Below are positions 19,731 through 30,320 of a stretch of DNA of 60,186 bases, one piece after another. This stretch comes from Saprospiraceae bacterium. GTDB lineage: Bacteria; Bacteroidota; Bacteroidia; Chitinophagales; Saprospiraceae. The translations under genes were made by a program, and so were the position numbers. Below the pieces are notes generated by a model. That model was given only the letters and a program-made list of their open reading frames with translations. It had not been told where the DNA came from and did no database searches. The stretch covers positions 42,179-102,364 of the forward strand of contig JAKVCV010000018.1 of assembly GCA_022448945.1 (NCBI GenBank), read 5' to 3'. Position 1 is the first letter of the stretch, and every line of letters begins with the position of its first letter.

Positions 19731-22196
19731 ATGAAAGGACTTTCTACTGTTATACTAATACTTTCCATATTTTATTCAAACATTATTATTGGCCAAAACA
19801 CTGGGATAATAACTGGAATAATTGCAGATTCAATAAGTCAGGAATCACTGCTAGGAGTAAATGTGATTTGTGGTGATTTAATGAGAAATTCAGATTACCT
19901 AGAAGGTAAATATACATTGGAACTAGAGGCTGGAGAACATACAATAGAATTTAGTTATTTAGGTTATGGCACTATAACCAAATATGTGACAATTATAGCG
20001 GGAAAGACAGTTGTTATGAACATTAACATGTCTGAACAGGCAACGCTACTCAAACAGGCAACAGTTACGAGTTCTAAATTCAAAAAACCTTTAGGTGAAG
20101 TTACTGTATCACTAGCGATCATTTCACCTGATCTACTAGAAAATACGAATGCAAATGCTGTTAATCAGGCATTAGAAAAGGTGCCAGGTATAAATACTAT
20201 GGGAGATCAGGTAACGATTCGTGGAGGATCTGGATTTGCTCAAGGTACAGGATCACGTGTTTTGATATTGATGGATGACATGCCCGCAATGCAGGCTGAT
20301 GCCGGACTACCAAACTGGCGGGATCTGCCTACTGAAAACATTCAGCAAATGGAAGTTTTAAAAGGTGCTGCTTCAGCGCTTTATGGATCTTCGGCTATGA
20401 ATGGAGTAATAAATATACGTACTGCTCTACCAACAAAAAAACCATATACTAAAGTCAGTTTATTTGGAACTTTATATAATGACCCAAAAAATTTAAAAAA
20501 CAAATGGTGGGACCGTTCAAATATGCCTTTTGAAATGGGGCTACAGCTTGCACACCGAAGAAAAATAGGAAAATTTGACGTAGTTCTAGGATCTAATCTA
20601 TTTTATAACCAATCTTATATGCGGGGGCGCAGGTATATAGACCCTAACGCTCCAAATCCAATCTTAGATTCTACATCCGCTTCTCAGGGATATGATCGCA
20701 AAGCAAGAATTACGATAAATGCAAGGTACAGACATAATGAAAACCTCATTTTCACACTGAATACCAATATTAATATGGGGAGTCAAAATACATTTATTTT
20801 TCACTCACGCGTACCATATCCCTATGGGCCAGACATCGGATTATATGAAACAGATTTTGATCCCGCTCCCAAAGGACAGAATTTGCGGATGACAATAGAT
20901 CCTGCTCTAACTTATTTTGACAAATTCACTAACCGCCATAGATTTCAATTCCGTTATTTCTATATAGATAACAATAATGAAGGTGATCAAAGTAATGCTT
21001 CAAATATGTTTTATGGAGAGTATCAATTCATGAGAAGATTTGAAAAACTTGGTGGTTTAGAAATAGTTGCAGGAGTTGTAGGAAACACAATATTGTCCAG
21101 TTCAGAGGTATATTCAAACGAAAGCTATCAGCATACAAATTTCGCAGCATATTTACAGTTAGACAAGAAATTTTTTAAGCGCCTGAACTTGTCTTTTGGC
21201 ATGCGTTATGAATTAAATTCGACCACATATCCCGATTCAATCCATTACACACTTACATTCCTAGGGGGCTCCTTAGGACCTGCGGGAGAAAAACATGTTG
21301 ACCTTACAGACACAATTGAACACAAACCTGTATTTAGAGCAGGGGCCTCATATCAAATAGGCCAAGGAACATTTGTACGTGCATCATGGGGGCAAGGATA
21401 CAGATTCCCAACCGTTCTTGAAAAATTTATTTCAACAACAGCTGGTGGAATTTCTATCGCTCCTAATCCTGACTTGGTTTCTGAAACAGGGTGGAGTGCT
21501 GAAATTGGCATTAAACAAGGATTTAAAATTGGAAAATGGACAGGTTTTCTAGACCTAGCTGGCTTTTGGACTGAATATGAAAATATGATGGAATTCCAGG
21601 CATCTAAAATATTAAATGCACAATTTTTTAATTTACCAATTGCTTTTCAGGTACAGAATATAGGAAATACGAGAATTACAGGTTTAGATTTTAGTATAGC
21701 CGGGCAAGGAAATATTGGCCCCGTTAATATCGCTTTATTGGCTGGATATACTTTCTTAAATCCTGAATACAAAAATTTTGAAGATAGTATAGTTAAGGCT
21801 GAAATACTAGAATATTCGACTTCTGAACAAAACATTCTTAAATATAGAAACCGACACACTATAAAATTTGATGCTCAAGCAACCGTTATGGGTATAAGTG
21901 CTGGGTTTACTTTACAATATTTATCCTTTATGGAAGCGATAGATAGATTTTTGGATGGCGATCAGGACCCCAATGTATTTCCATTAACTCAAAATCCATA
22001 TACAAACATTCATTACTTTAGAGAGGAACATAGCAATGGCACATTAATTTTAAACGCACGTATCGCCTACCAAATTGCTAAATTTGTAAAAGTATCGCTT
22101 TTAGTAAATAATTTACTTAATGATGAATTTGCTATTCAGCCAGGCAAACTTGAAGCGCCAAGAAACTATGCTATACGTGCTGATTTCACCTTTTAG
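19731..22196 (+). CDS. TonB-dependent outer-membrane receptor
   Basis: An 821-aa outer-membrane transporter of the TonB-dependent family, which imports a bound ligand (metal-siderophore, cobalamin, sugar or similar) using energy passed by TonB. Residues 1-21 form the signal peptide, ending IIIGQ. Residues about 24-105 are a CarboxypepD_reg-like domain (GIITGIIADSISQESLLGVN to VVMNINM), common in this phylum. The plug lies at about 115-235 (ALEKVPGINTMGDQVTIRGG, then MEVLKGAASALYGSSAMNGV), followed by the 22-strand barrel, which ends in Phe (APRNYAIRADFTF). No SusD partner is adjacent, so glycan import by a SusCD pair is not supported; the ligand cannot be assigned. A methyltransferase gene starts 35 bases downstream. 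Confidence 0.93.
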   Translation: MKGLSTVILILSIFYSNIIIGQNTGIITGIIADSISQESLLGVNVICGDLMRNSDYLEGKYTLELEAGEHTIEFSYLGYGTITKYVTIIAGKTVVMNINMSEQATLLKQATVTSSKFKKPLGEVTVSLAIISPDLLENTNANAVNQALEKVPGINTMGDQVTIRGGSGFAQGTGSRVLILMDDMPAMQADAGLPNWRDLPTENIQQMEVLKGAASALYGSSAMNGVINIRTALPTKKPYTKVSLFGTLYNDPKNLKNKWWDRSNMPFEMGLQLAHRRKIGKFDVVLGSNLFYNQSYMRGRRYIDPNAPNPILDSTSASQGYDRKARITINARYRHNENLIFTLNTNINMGSQNTFIFHSRVPYPYGPDIGLYETDFDPAPKGQNLRMTIDPALTYFDKFTNRHRFQFRYFYIDNNNEGDQSNASNMFYGEYQFMRRFEKLGGLEIVAGVVGNTILSSSEVYSNESYQHTNFAAYLQLDKKFFKRLNLSFGMRYELNSTTYPDSIHYTLTFLGGSLGPAGEKHVDLTDTIEHKPVFRAGASYQIGQGTFVRASWGQGYRFPTVLEKFISTTAGGISIAPNPDLVSETGWSAEIGIKQGFKIGKWTGFLDLAGFWTEYENMMEFQASKILNAQFFNLPIAFQVQNIGNTRITGLDFSIAGQGNIGPVNIALLAGYTFLNPEYKNFEDSIVKAEILEYSTSEQNILKYRNRHTIKFDAQATVMGISAGFTLQYLSFMEAIDRFLDGDQDPNVFPLTQNPYTNIHYFREEHSNGTLILNARIAYQIAKFVKVSLLVNNLLNDEFAIQPGKLEAPRNYAIRADFTF

Positions 22197-22230
22197 TATT
22201 CCTAACAATAAATATTTAATATAATATATT

Positions 22231-23061
22231 TTGAGTGCTATACTTCGGTTTATTAAATTTTACTGGCGTTCTGAAACTAAACACAATATTAAATCATCAT
22301 TTGTAGTTTCCTTAATAGAAAATGTGTTTGAAGACAATCGGACCTATTATGACTTTAGCGCCTTAAGAAGACTTAGGAATATTTTAGAGCAAGATAACAC
22401 TAAGTTGAAAATCAATGACCTAGGAGCTGGATCAAAAACTATAAAGAACAAAGAAAGAAGTATAAAAAGTATTGTAAAAAGTGCTGTTTCACCACAATGG
22501 CAATGTGAATTTTTATTTCGTCTTGTTCATTACTTACAACCTAAAAACAGGCTAGAGTTGGGCACTTCTCTTGGTCTTAGTAGTTTACACCAATATATAC
22601 CGTTACGTGAAGCGCCTTTTTACACACTAGAAGGTTGCCCTAGTTTAGCAAAAACTGCTAAATTTAACTTTAAAAAACTAAAGGCGAAAAACATTGAATT
22701 ATGTGTTGGTGATTTCTCAAAAACATTGCCTGCAGTCTTAGAAAAAATAGAGCGTTTAGATTATGTATTTATAGACGGGAATCATCAAAAATCTCCTACA
22801 CTATCCTATTTTGAACAATGCCTGTATTACAGTCATTCTGATACTATCTTTGTTTTTGATGATATTCACTGGTCTGCTGATATGGAATCAGCCTGGAATG
22901 ATATAAAACAACATCCAAAAGTTAAATTGACGATTGATCTTTTTTATATGGGTCTGGTTTTTTTGAGTTATGACAAAGAAGAAAAAGATCATATAAACAT
23001 TATTCCGACAAAATATAAACCATGGAAAATGAAATTTAAGAAGTTATCGCCTCTGTCTTAA
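22231..23061 (+). CDS. Class I SAM-dependent methyltransferase (O-methyltransferase type)
   Basis: A 276-aa Rossmann-fold methyltransferase. The S-adenosylmethionine-binding part starts at about residue 108 with RLELGTSLGLSSLHQYIPLR and continues with YTLEGCPSLAKTAKFNF (acidic residue at the end of strand 2) and LDYVFIDGNHQKSPTL (about 180-195). The late DTIFVFDDIHWSADMESAW resembles catechol-type and Methyltransf_24 enzymes. The substrate is unknown. The start is a TTG at 22231, chosen because the N-terminal sequence (ILRFIKFYWRSETKHNIKSS) fits the family. The gene follows the TonB receptor by 35 bases and overlaps the oppositely oriented CHAT gene by 18 bases, tail to tail. Confidence 0.85.
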   Translation: MSAILRFIKFYWRSETKHNIKSSFVVSLIENVFEDNRTYYDFSALRRLRNILEQDNTKLKINDLGAGSKTIKNKERSIKSIVKSAVSPQWQCEFLFRLVHYLQPKNRLELGTSLGLSSLHQYIPLREAPFYTLEGCPSLAKTAKFNFKKLKAKNIELCVGDFSKTLPAVLEKIERLDYVFIDGNHQKSPTLSYFEQCLYYSHSDTIFVFDDIHWSADMESAWNDIKQHPKVKLTIDLFYMGLVFLSYDKEEKDHINIIPTKYKPWKMKFKKLSPLS

Positions 23062-26000
23062 AGCTTGCATACTCCACCAACCTAAGAATGCTATAAATCC
23101 TATTGGGAAAATAAACCACCATATATGCGTTACAGGTTCACTTATTTCAATAGCATCATAGTTGCCTATCTGAACGAAGCCTGCCCAATATGCTGGATGT
23201 GCATCAATACCTTCTGTAGTTTTTAAATATTTTAATTTAGCGTTTTGTAAAGCTATATCTTTATCCATATTAGCTTTTAGATTTTCATAAAAATTATCCA
23301 ACAATTTAGCATAATAATCTGTTTTTTGTTGCCATAGTGACATTACTAAAGAAGAACTACCTGCAAACATAAAGCTCCTGCCAAGGCTAATAATAGTCTC
23401 TCCTCTATGGTGTTTTCCATAACCACTTTCACAATTACTAAGTACTACCATAGATGCATCCAAGTCCAACTGTTTGATTTCATTGATTCTAAGAAAATTA
23501 TCTTCTGCCTCATATCCATCTTCTGAAAGGACAAGGCAGGAATATTCAGGACTCTTCTGATTAACAAGTCCTTGTACAGCAAGATGTATAACACCATATA
23601 AAGGAGCATATTCCTTAAGATAATACTCAGAAGTATAACGATCGGTGTAAAAATCTCCATCATATTTGGATGCTAAAAATATCATTTCCTTTTCTGCACT
23701 ATTACTTTGAATTATACTGGTTCTTAAAAAACGTGATCTATCGGTTCTAAAACCAGGAATTGTTTCATTTTTATACGTTGCTGCCATTCCCAAAATTTCA
23801 TTATTAATGGAAGAAGCAGAATTCTTGCTTTGTCTATACCAAAGCGTACTGGAATAATTGTATGAAATACTTTTTTGTTTAAGTATATAAGCAAGTTCAG
23901 GGAAATTAATATTATGAACTGAATCCATTGGAATATCAGTTAATAAAGTTTCAAAAGGCACATAATTCAATAAGCCATCCGGAATGATAATTAAGCGATG
24001 TCCGGTATGAAGTAATTCATGATGCATTAATTTATGATACAGTTCATAACTAGTGAGGCAAAAATCCTTAAAAGCCCCAGCATGTGAATGTTGGATTAAT
24101 TTCGGATCTGTAAAATGTTTATAATATTTTAGAACAGTTGGCTTATATGTCCTCCAAAAGACTCTACGTATTGCAACAGTGTCATGTGTAACAACAAATT
24201 GATAAAGCGCATCATTACCTTCAAAATATTGAATCAAAACTGTCGTACTCTCCAATGCTTCCTGTATAGTATCAATATTCACAATTTGATTCTTATAATA
24301 AAAATTATAGTATGCAGGATATTTTTCTTCGAGGTGCAAAAGTAATGATTCTAATTTATTCTGCAACATTGAAATATGCTGCTGATACCAGTCAAGATTA
24401 ACACTATCTTTTTGGGTGAGTATATTTAAGCGTTCTTGTTGATTGTATTGAAGTTGATATTTTAATTTTAGTTCAAGCTGTATCAACTTATCAGGAACAC
24501 CACCAAAAGATCTAGAATCAGGTTCCAAAAGTATTTCATTATGCATTAACTTCTTAGACTGTTCAGCAAGTCTAAAAGCCTGATGCAAATAAGAAGTATC
24601 CTTATTATGTGCATGCAAAAGCAAACAGGTCTCTAAACCTTGCTCGTAAATAGAAACACTATGTTTTAAGAAATCATATTTAGGCTTGTTTTGTGTTGTA
24701 ATACTTTTAAGCAAATTAAGGTTGTATTTACAATGCTTATGGATGTTCAAAAGCGATACATTGTATCTTGATTTTTTATACAATGCCAACATACTATTAA
24801 TTTTAGCAGTAAAAATTTTAAGCATTTGCATTTTTAAAAATATAGATTCTGCTGGAGGGAAACCATTATTATAAACAGTAGAGGCAGCTTTCATTGCCAA
24901 ATTAAAAAATTGATTTGCAGTTGCCATGTTCTTTTGGGAAAGAAACTCTAACCCTATTTTATAATAGAATTCTGCAGTTTGATCATGATGTTGCCCTTTT
25001 TCTTTTTTTATAGCATTTAGTCCCTTCTTAAGTGCGATAATAACATCTTTAGATTTATTTTCAGCCTTGAATAAGTCGCTTTGTGTAGCCCATAAATGAC
25101 TTAGAATTGATGGATATTTTTTTTGATAAATTATAGCCTTATCAATGTATTTATTAGCTATATTAAATTGTTTTTTCTGAATATAAAATTTAGCTGCCAG
25201 AACACATGCATTTGTATATACTAAAGAAGCTTCTTGTTTATCAGTAAACCTTAGGCTATTAAAAACCTTATTTAAACACTCAATAATTCGAGCATGTTTT
25301 TTATCCAAATATGTAAAACAATTAGCCAGATCATACCAAAATAAAGCTGTTTCTATATAATAGTCAGAATCACCACTAATAAAACTTATAGCCTGATTTA
25401 CAAATTCCTTTACCCTTTTAGGATTATCCTGAGCCAAAAAATTACAAGCAAGTTGTCTATAATTAAAAGCTATTGTTAACGAATCAGGATATTTAGCTTT
25501 AAGTAGATGATCAATGACCTTAATACGAGCTTCAGATGCCAACTCCAACTGACCAGTTTTATAATAAAAAATTGATTGTACTGGATATAAATACAAAGAA
25601 TCTTTTTTGTTTAAAGCTAAATTTTCTGCTTTTTGTAAAAACTCAAAAGCCTTTTTTAAATTAAAATCTTCTGTTACAAAAAAACCAGATAATGAACTAT
25701 ACGCATAAAGTAATGCTTTGTCATTTTGGGGAGATGTATCTAACTGCCTAAGAAAATAAAAAGCAGAATCTTTTTGTTCCATCTGTAATTTTAAGGAAAC
25801 CATAAAAGCATTGCTCCATGCTTCTGATTTTGGTGTATTAGTTAGAATTTTCAATTTTTTAGAAATATCTAGCTTACTGCTTTGACTAATAAAATCTAAA
25901 TAAGAAATACAACTATTGAATAATTCCTCTTGACTATCTTGCTCAAGTAATAATTGAGACAATAAGTTTTGATAATGAATTAGACTATCAATCAGCTGAT

Positions 26001-26130
26001 TACTTTTACAAAATTCAATTCTAAGTTTGAGGGTTTCAGTAGTATTTGGAGATTGAAAACTAGAACATAAAATAGTTATGAAGGATAAGAAAAATAAAAA
26101 TGTTGATATAAAAGAAAAGTGTGCCCTCAT
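23044..26130 (-). CDS. Membrane-anchored TPR-CHAT domain protein (caspase-like peptidase)
   Basis: A protein of about 1,028 aa with an N-terminal hydrophobic segment (FISTFLFFLSFITIL), a long helical TPR-like region to about residue 600, a CHAT domain (about 620-985) and a C-terminal membrane segment (IWWFIFPIGFIAFLGWW). CHAT domains are caspase/separase-clan cysteine peptidases. The expected dyad is visible as H849 in VIHLAVQG and C900 in VVLSNCESGYG, followed by the usual SLGRSFMFAGSSSLVMSLW. The preferred start is ATG at 26130; the frame also opens 16 codons earlier at TTG 26178, which spoils the signal-like N-terminus. Topology suggests that the peptidase faces the periplasm. No recognisable toxin, protease target or defence gene lies beside it, so its substrate and trigger are unknown. 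Confidence 0.88.
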   Translation of the reverse strand: MRAHFSFISTFLFFLSFITILCSSFQSPNTTETLKLRIEFCKSNQLIDSLIHYQNLLSQLLLEQDSQEELFNSCISYLDFISQSSKLDISKKLKILTNTPKSEAWSNAFMVSLKLQMEQKDSAFYFLRQLDTSPQNDKALLYAYSSLSGFFVTEDFNLKKAFEFLQKAENLALNKKDSLYLYPVQSIFYYKTGQLELASEARIKVIDHLLKAKYPDSLTIAFNYRQLACNFLAQDNPKRVKEFVNQAISFISGDSDYYIETALFWYDLANCFTYLDKKHARIIECLNKVFNSLRFTDKQEASLVYTNACVLAAKFYIQKKQFNIANKYIDKAIIYQKKYPSILSHLWATQSDLFKAENKSKDVIIALKKGLNAIKKEKGQHHDQTAEFYYKIGLEFLSQKNMATANQFFNLAMKAASTVYNNGFPPAESIFLKMQMLKIFTAKINSMLALYKKSRYNVSLLNIHKHCKYNLNLLKSITTQNKPKYDFLKHSVSIYEQGLETCLLLHAHNKDTSYLHQAFRLAEQSKKLMHNEILLEPDSRSFGGVPDKLIQLELKLKYQLQYNQQERLNILTQKDSVNLDWYQQHISMLQNKLESLLLHLEEKYPAYYNFYYKNQIVNIDTIQEALESTTVLIQYFEGNDALYQFVVTHDTVAIRRVFWRTYKPTVLKYYKHFTDPKLIQHSHAGAFKDFCLTSYELYHKLMHHELLHTGHRLIIIPDGLLNYVPFETLLTDIPMDSVHNINFPELAYILKQKSISYNYSSTLWYRQSKNSASSINNEILGMAATYKNETIPGFRTDRSRFLRTSIIQSNSAEKEMIFLASKYDGDFYTDRYTSEYYLKEYAPLYGVIHLAVQGLVNQKSPEYSCLVLSEDGYEAEDNFLRINEIKQLDLDASMVVLSNCESGYGKHHRGETIISLGRSFMFAGSSSLVMSLWQQKTDYYAKLLDNFYENLKANMDKDIALQNAKLKYLKTTEGIDAHPAYWAGFVQIGNYDAIEISEPVTHIWWFIFPIGFIAFLGWWSMQALRQRR

Positions 26131-26352
26131 AGGGTAGGTTAGAATATTAAGTGCCAATTGATAAATATGATTAGACAAAACGCGATTACAAGGTTATCGT
26201 TTTATTTTCAATAATATAAACCTTTCCTTGAAAAAGTAAAAAAAAGAGTTCATTTTTATACATACTGAAAATCTTTATCTTATATTTAATAATGTTTCAA
26301 TAAACTTATATTCAATAGAACTATAACAAATTTGTAATCGTAAGATATAATC

Positions 26353-26778
26353 ATGGAAAACCAAGTAGATATAGATCCTTATTCTGACGATGATAACATT
26401 CCCGACTTATCAGCCAAAGATAAATTTATATACTTTATACAAGATCATTCACAAAAAATATTAATTGGAATTGGAAGTATAATTTTTATATGTTTTGTAA
26501 GTGTAATCTTATATTTCTTTGTATTTCACAAAACAAATTTAGATGAATTTGCTGATCAATTTTGCAATTGTGCTGAGCAATCTGAAAGTGAATACTACAA
26601 TTATAGCAAAGATGGTTTTGGGTACAAAAGTGATATAACTACTTGTTTTGCTGAAGATTTCAAAGCATATAGTAATCGATTCAGCAAAATGGAAAAACAT
26701 CAACTTTTAATAGAATTTAAAGAAAAAGTTATACAAAAATGCCCTAATAAGCTTGCCAACATCTTTGAATATAAATAA
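26353..26778 (+). CDS. Single-pass membrane protein, hypothetical
   Basis: A 141-aa protein that I do not recognise as a named family. It has an acidic, Asp-rich cytoplasmic N-terminus (residues 1-30), one membrane segment (about 36-58, ILIGIGSIIFICFVSVILYF) and an extracytoplasmic tail of about 80 residues. The tail contains four cysteines (CNC near 73-75, one near 97 and one near 133), suggesting disulfides or a metal site. It precedes ligA by 45 bases on the same strand and could share its transcript. Nothing in it suggests a role in DNA joining. Confidence 0.65.
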   Translation: MENQVDIDPYSDDDNIPDLSAKDKFIYFIQDHSQKILIGIGSIIFICFVSVILYFFVFHKTNLDEFADQFCNCAEQSESEYYNYSKDGFGYKSDITTCFAEDFKAYSNRFSKMEKHQLLIEFKEKVIQKCPNKLANIFEYK

Positions 26779-26805
26779 TCTCTATAATAAATCCCCGGTC
26801 TTTGA

Positions 26806-28953
<2,148 letters not shown>

Positions 28954-29010
28954 ATATAAGGGATTTGACAATTTCTTAATATTTAAAAGAACGACACATA
29001 AAGCAAAAAA

Positions 29011-29442
29011 ATGGCAATACTAGAATCTCATAGGCAATTAATTAATGACGCCATCCTCAGTCTAGGAATAGATCCTGACGTTTGCCAACAAAAAACACAA
29101 CCAAACTCATGGAAACTACACCGTGGACAAACTCAAATAATAATAATTGTTCAGGAATCAACTAACCATAAAAACGATAAGATTCCAACAGTGTCAATGA
29201 TGGCTCCTATTCTAAATATTCCAAAAGACTTTGACCAAAAACAAGATTTGTACGAATTTATTCTTTCTGCTAATCACAAATTAATAACCGAATCTTTTAG
29301 TATCTCAAATCAATGGATAATTTTAAGTTCCACTTATTTTATTGATGATATGCGTCGTCAGGAAGTGGCACAGTTATTAGATGCATTAAGTTTTCATGCA
29401 CAATCTTTAGTATCAGTTTTATCGGATAAGTTTGAATTTTGA
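29011..29442 (+). CDS. YbjN / CesT-like small protein
   Basis: A 143-aa soluble protein with the alpha-beta-beta-beta-alpha pattern of the YbjN and type III secretion chaperone-like fold: an opening helix (HRQLINDAILSLG), strands around WKLHRGQTQIIIIVQE and VSMMAPILNI, a central helix (DLYEFILSANHKL), a further strand pair (ESFSISNQWIILSSTY) and a final helix. Members are widespread in bacteria and mostly of unknown role. No type III secretion genes are nearby, so a secretion-chaperone function is not supported. It lies 57 bases after ligA on the same strand. Confidence 0.6.
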   Translation: MAILESHRQLINDAILSLGIDPDVCQQKTQPNSWKLHRGQTQIIIIVQESTNHKNDKIPTVSMMAPILNIPKDFDQKQDLYEFILSANHKLITESFSISNQWIILSSTYFIDDMRRQEVAQLLDALSFHAQSLVSVLSDKFEF

Positions 29443-29600
29443 TATTGAATTACTCCCTATAATTATAGATCTACATAATAAAAAGCAATATCAAACAAGA
29501 GCAATATACTGTAGTAATTCTTACAAAACAGATCGATTCTGAAAAGACAACTAATATGTCAACTTAAGTTTTTTATGCGCTCTAAAAAGACATTTTTTCA

Positions 29601-29608
29601 TACCTTTG
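29601..29608 (+). promoter_or_regulatory. Candidate Bacteroidota -7 promoter box (TACCTTTG)
   Basis: TACCTTTG matches TAnnTTTG and lies 43 bases upstream of the TrpF-like gene, in a 208-base gap after the YbjN-like gene. No clear -33 TTTG element is visible. The position suggests a new transcript covering the TrpF-like gene and the ABC exporter. Confidence 0.45.
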
Positions 29609-29650
29609 TTTATCAAAGAAGTTGTATACTAAAAAAAATACGAGAAAATA

Positions 29651-30298
29651 ATGAAAATAAAAGCAAGTAGCATCAATAACCTTACAGATGCAAGGTATTT
29701 CGCTGCATGGAATGTTGAATGGCTAGGTTTTTCATTAGAAACTGGCAATTCCAACTATACAACACCCCAGGACGTCAAAGAGATAAAAGATTGGTTAGTA
29801 GGCCCAAAGATTGTTGGAGAATTTGGAATAGGACAAAGTGCTGCAGAAATTAAATCATGTGTTGAATTACTCCATTTAGATGCTATTCAATTGGGTATGT
29901 TTTTCGATATATCGATTATAAAAGAGTTATCAGAGTTTACTATTATCAGGGAATGGGTACTAGAAAGTTTAAATAGTTTGAATCAATTTAGTATTCAATG
30001 TGACGAATTGAACAACATAGTTGATGTTTTCTACCTTGATCTGGAAAAAAATGGCATTACGTGGGAAGAGTTGAATAATAATAAAATAGCTTTAGAGGAA
30101 CTAAAAGACTTATGTCAGAAACATCCAATTATAATTAGTTTAATATGTCCTCCATCTGCATTGAAAGACTTTCTTGAAAGCATCCAACCTCATGGTATAA
30201 GTCTTAAAGGAGGTGAAGAAGAAGCCGTAGGAGTAAAATCATTTGATGACCTTGATGCAATATACGATGTATTTGAAACTTTGGATTTAATTTATTAG
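29651..30298 (+). CDS. Divergent TrpF-like (phosphoribosylanthranilate isomerase-like) protein
   Basis: A 215-aa TIM-barrel-like protein resembling TrpF. The start MKIKASSINNLTDARYFAAW aligns with the family's KICGITNLEDA region, but the catalytic Cys and following Gly are both Ser. YLDLEKNGITWEEL near residues 132-145 corresponds to the LDS..GGTG..F.W region: the Asp is kept and the phosphate-binding GGTG is not. The C-terminal GISLKGGEEEAVGVKSFDDL matches the last phosphate loop and helix. No other trp genes are present. It therefore probably does not catalyse the Amadori rearrangement of tryptophan synthesis; a changed substrate or a structural role is possible. It ends 22 bases before an ABC exporter. 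Confidence 0.7.
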   Translation: MKIKASSINNLTDARYFAAWNVEWLGFSLETGNSNYTTPQDVKEIKDWLVGPKIVGEFGIGQSAAEIKSCVELLHLDAIQLGMFFDISIIKELSEFTIIREWVLESLNSLNQFSIQCDELNNIVDVFYLDLEKNGITWEELNNNKIALEELKDLCQKHPIIISLICPPSALKDFLESIQPHGISLKGGEEEAVGVKSFDDLDAIYDVFETLDLIY

Positions 30299-30320
30299 GT
30301 AGTCATAAAAACAAACCTGA

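Noticed and set aside
23044-26130. CHAT protein as part of an anti-phage system
   Set aside because: Neighbours are a TonB receptor, a methyltransferase, a small membrane protein and ligA; no sensor, gasdermin, RAMP or nuclease partner is present.
29011-29442. Type III secretion chaperone role for the YbjN/CesT-like protein
   Set aside because: No type III secretion genes occur in the window, and this fold is common in bacteria without that system.
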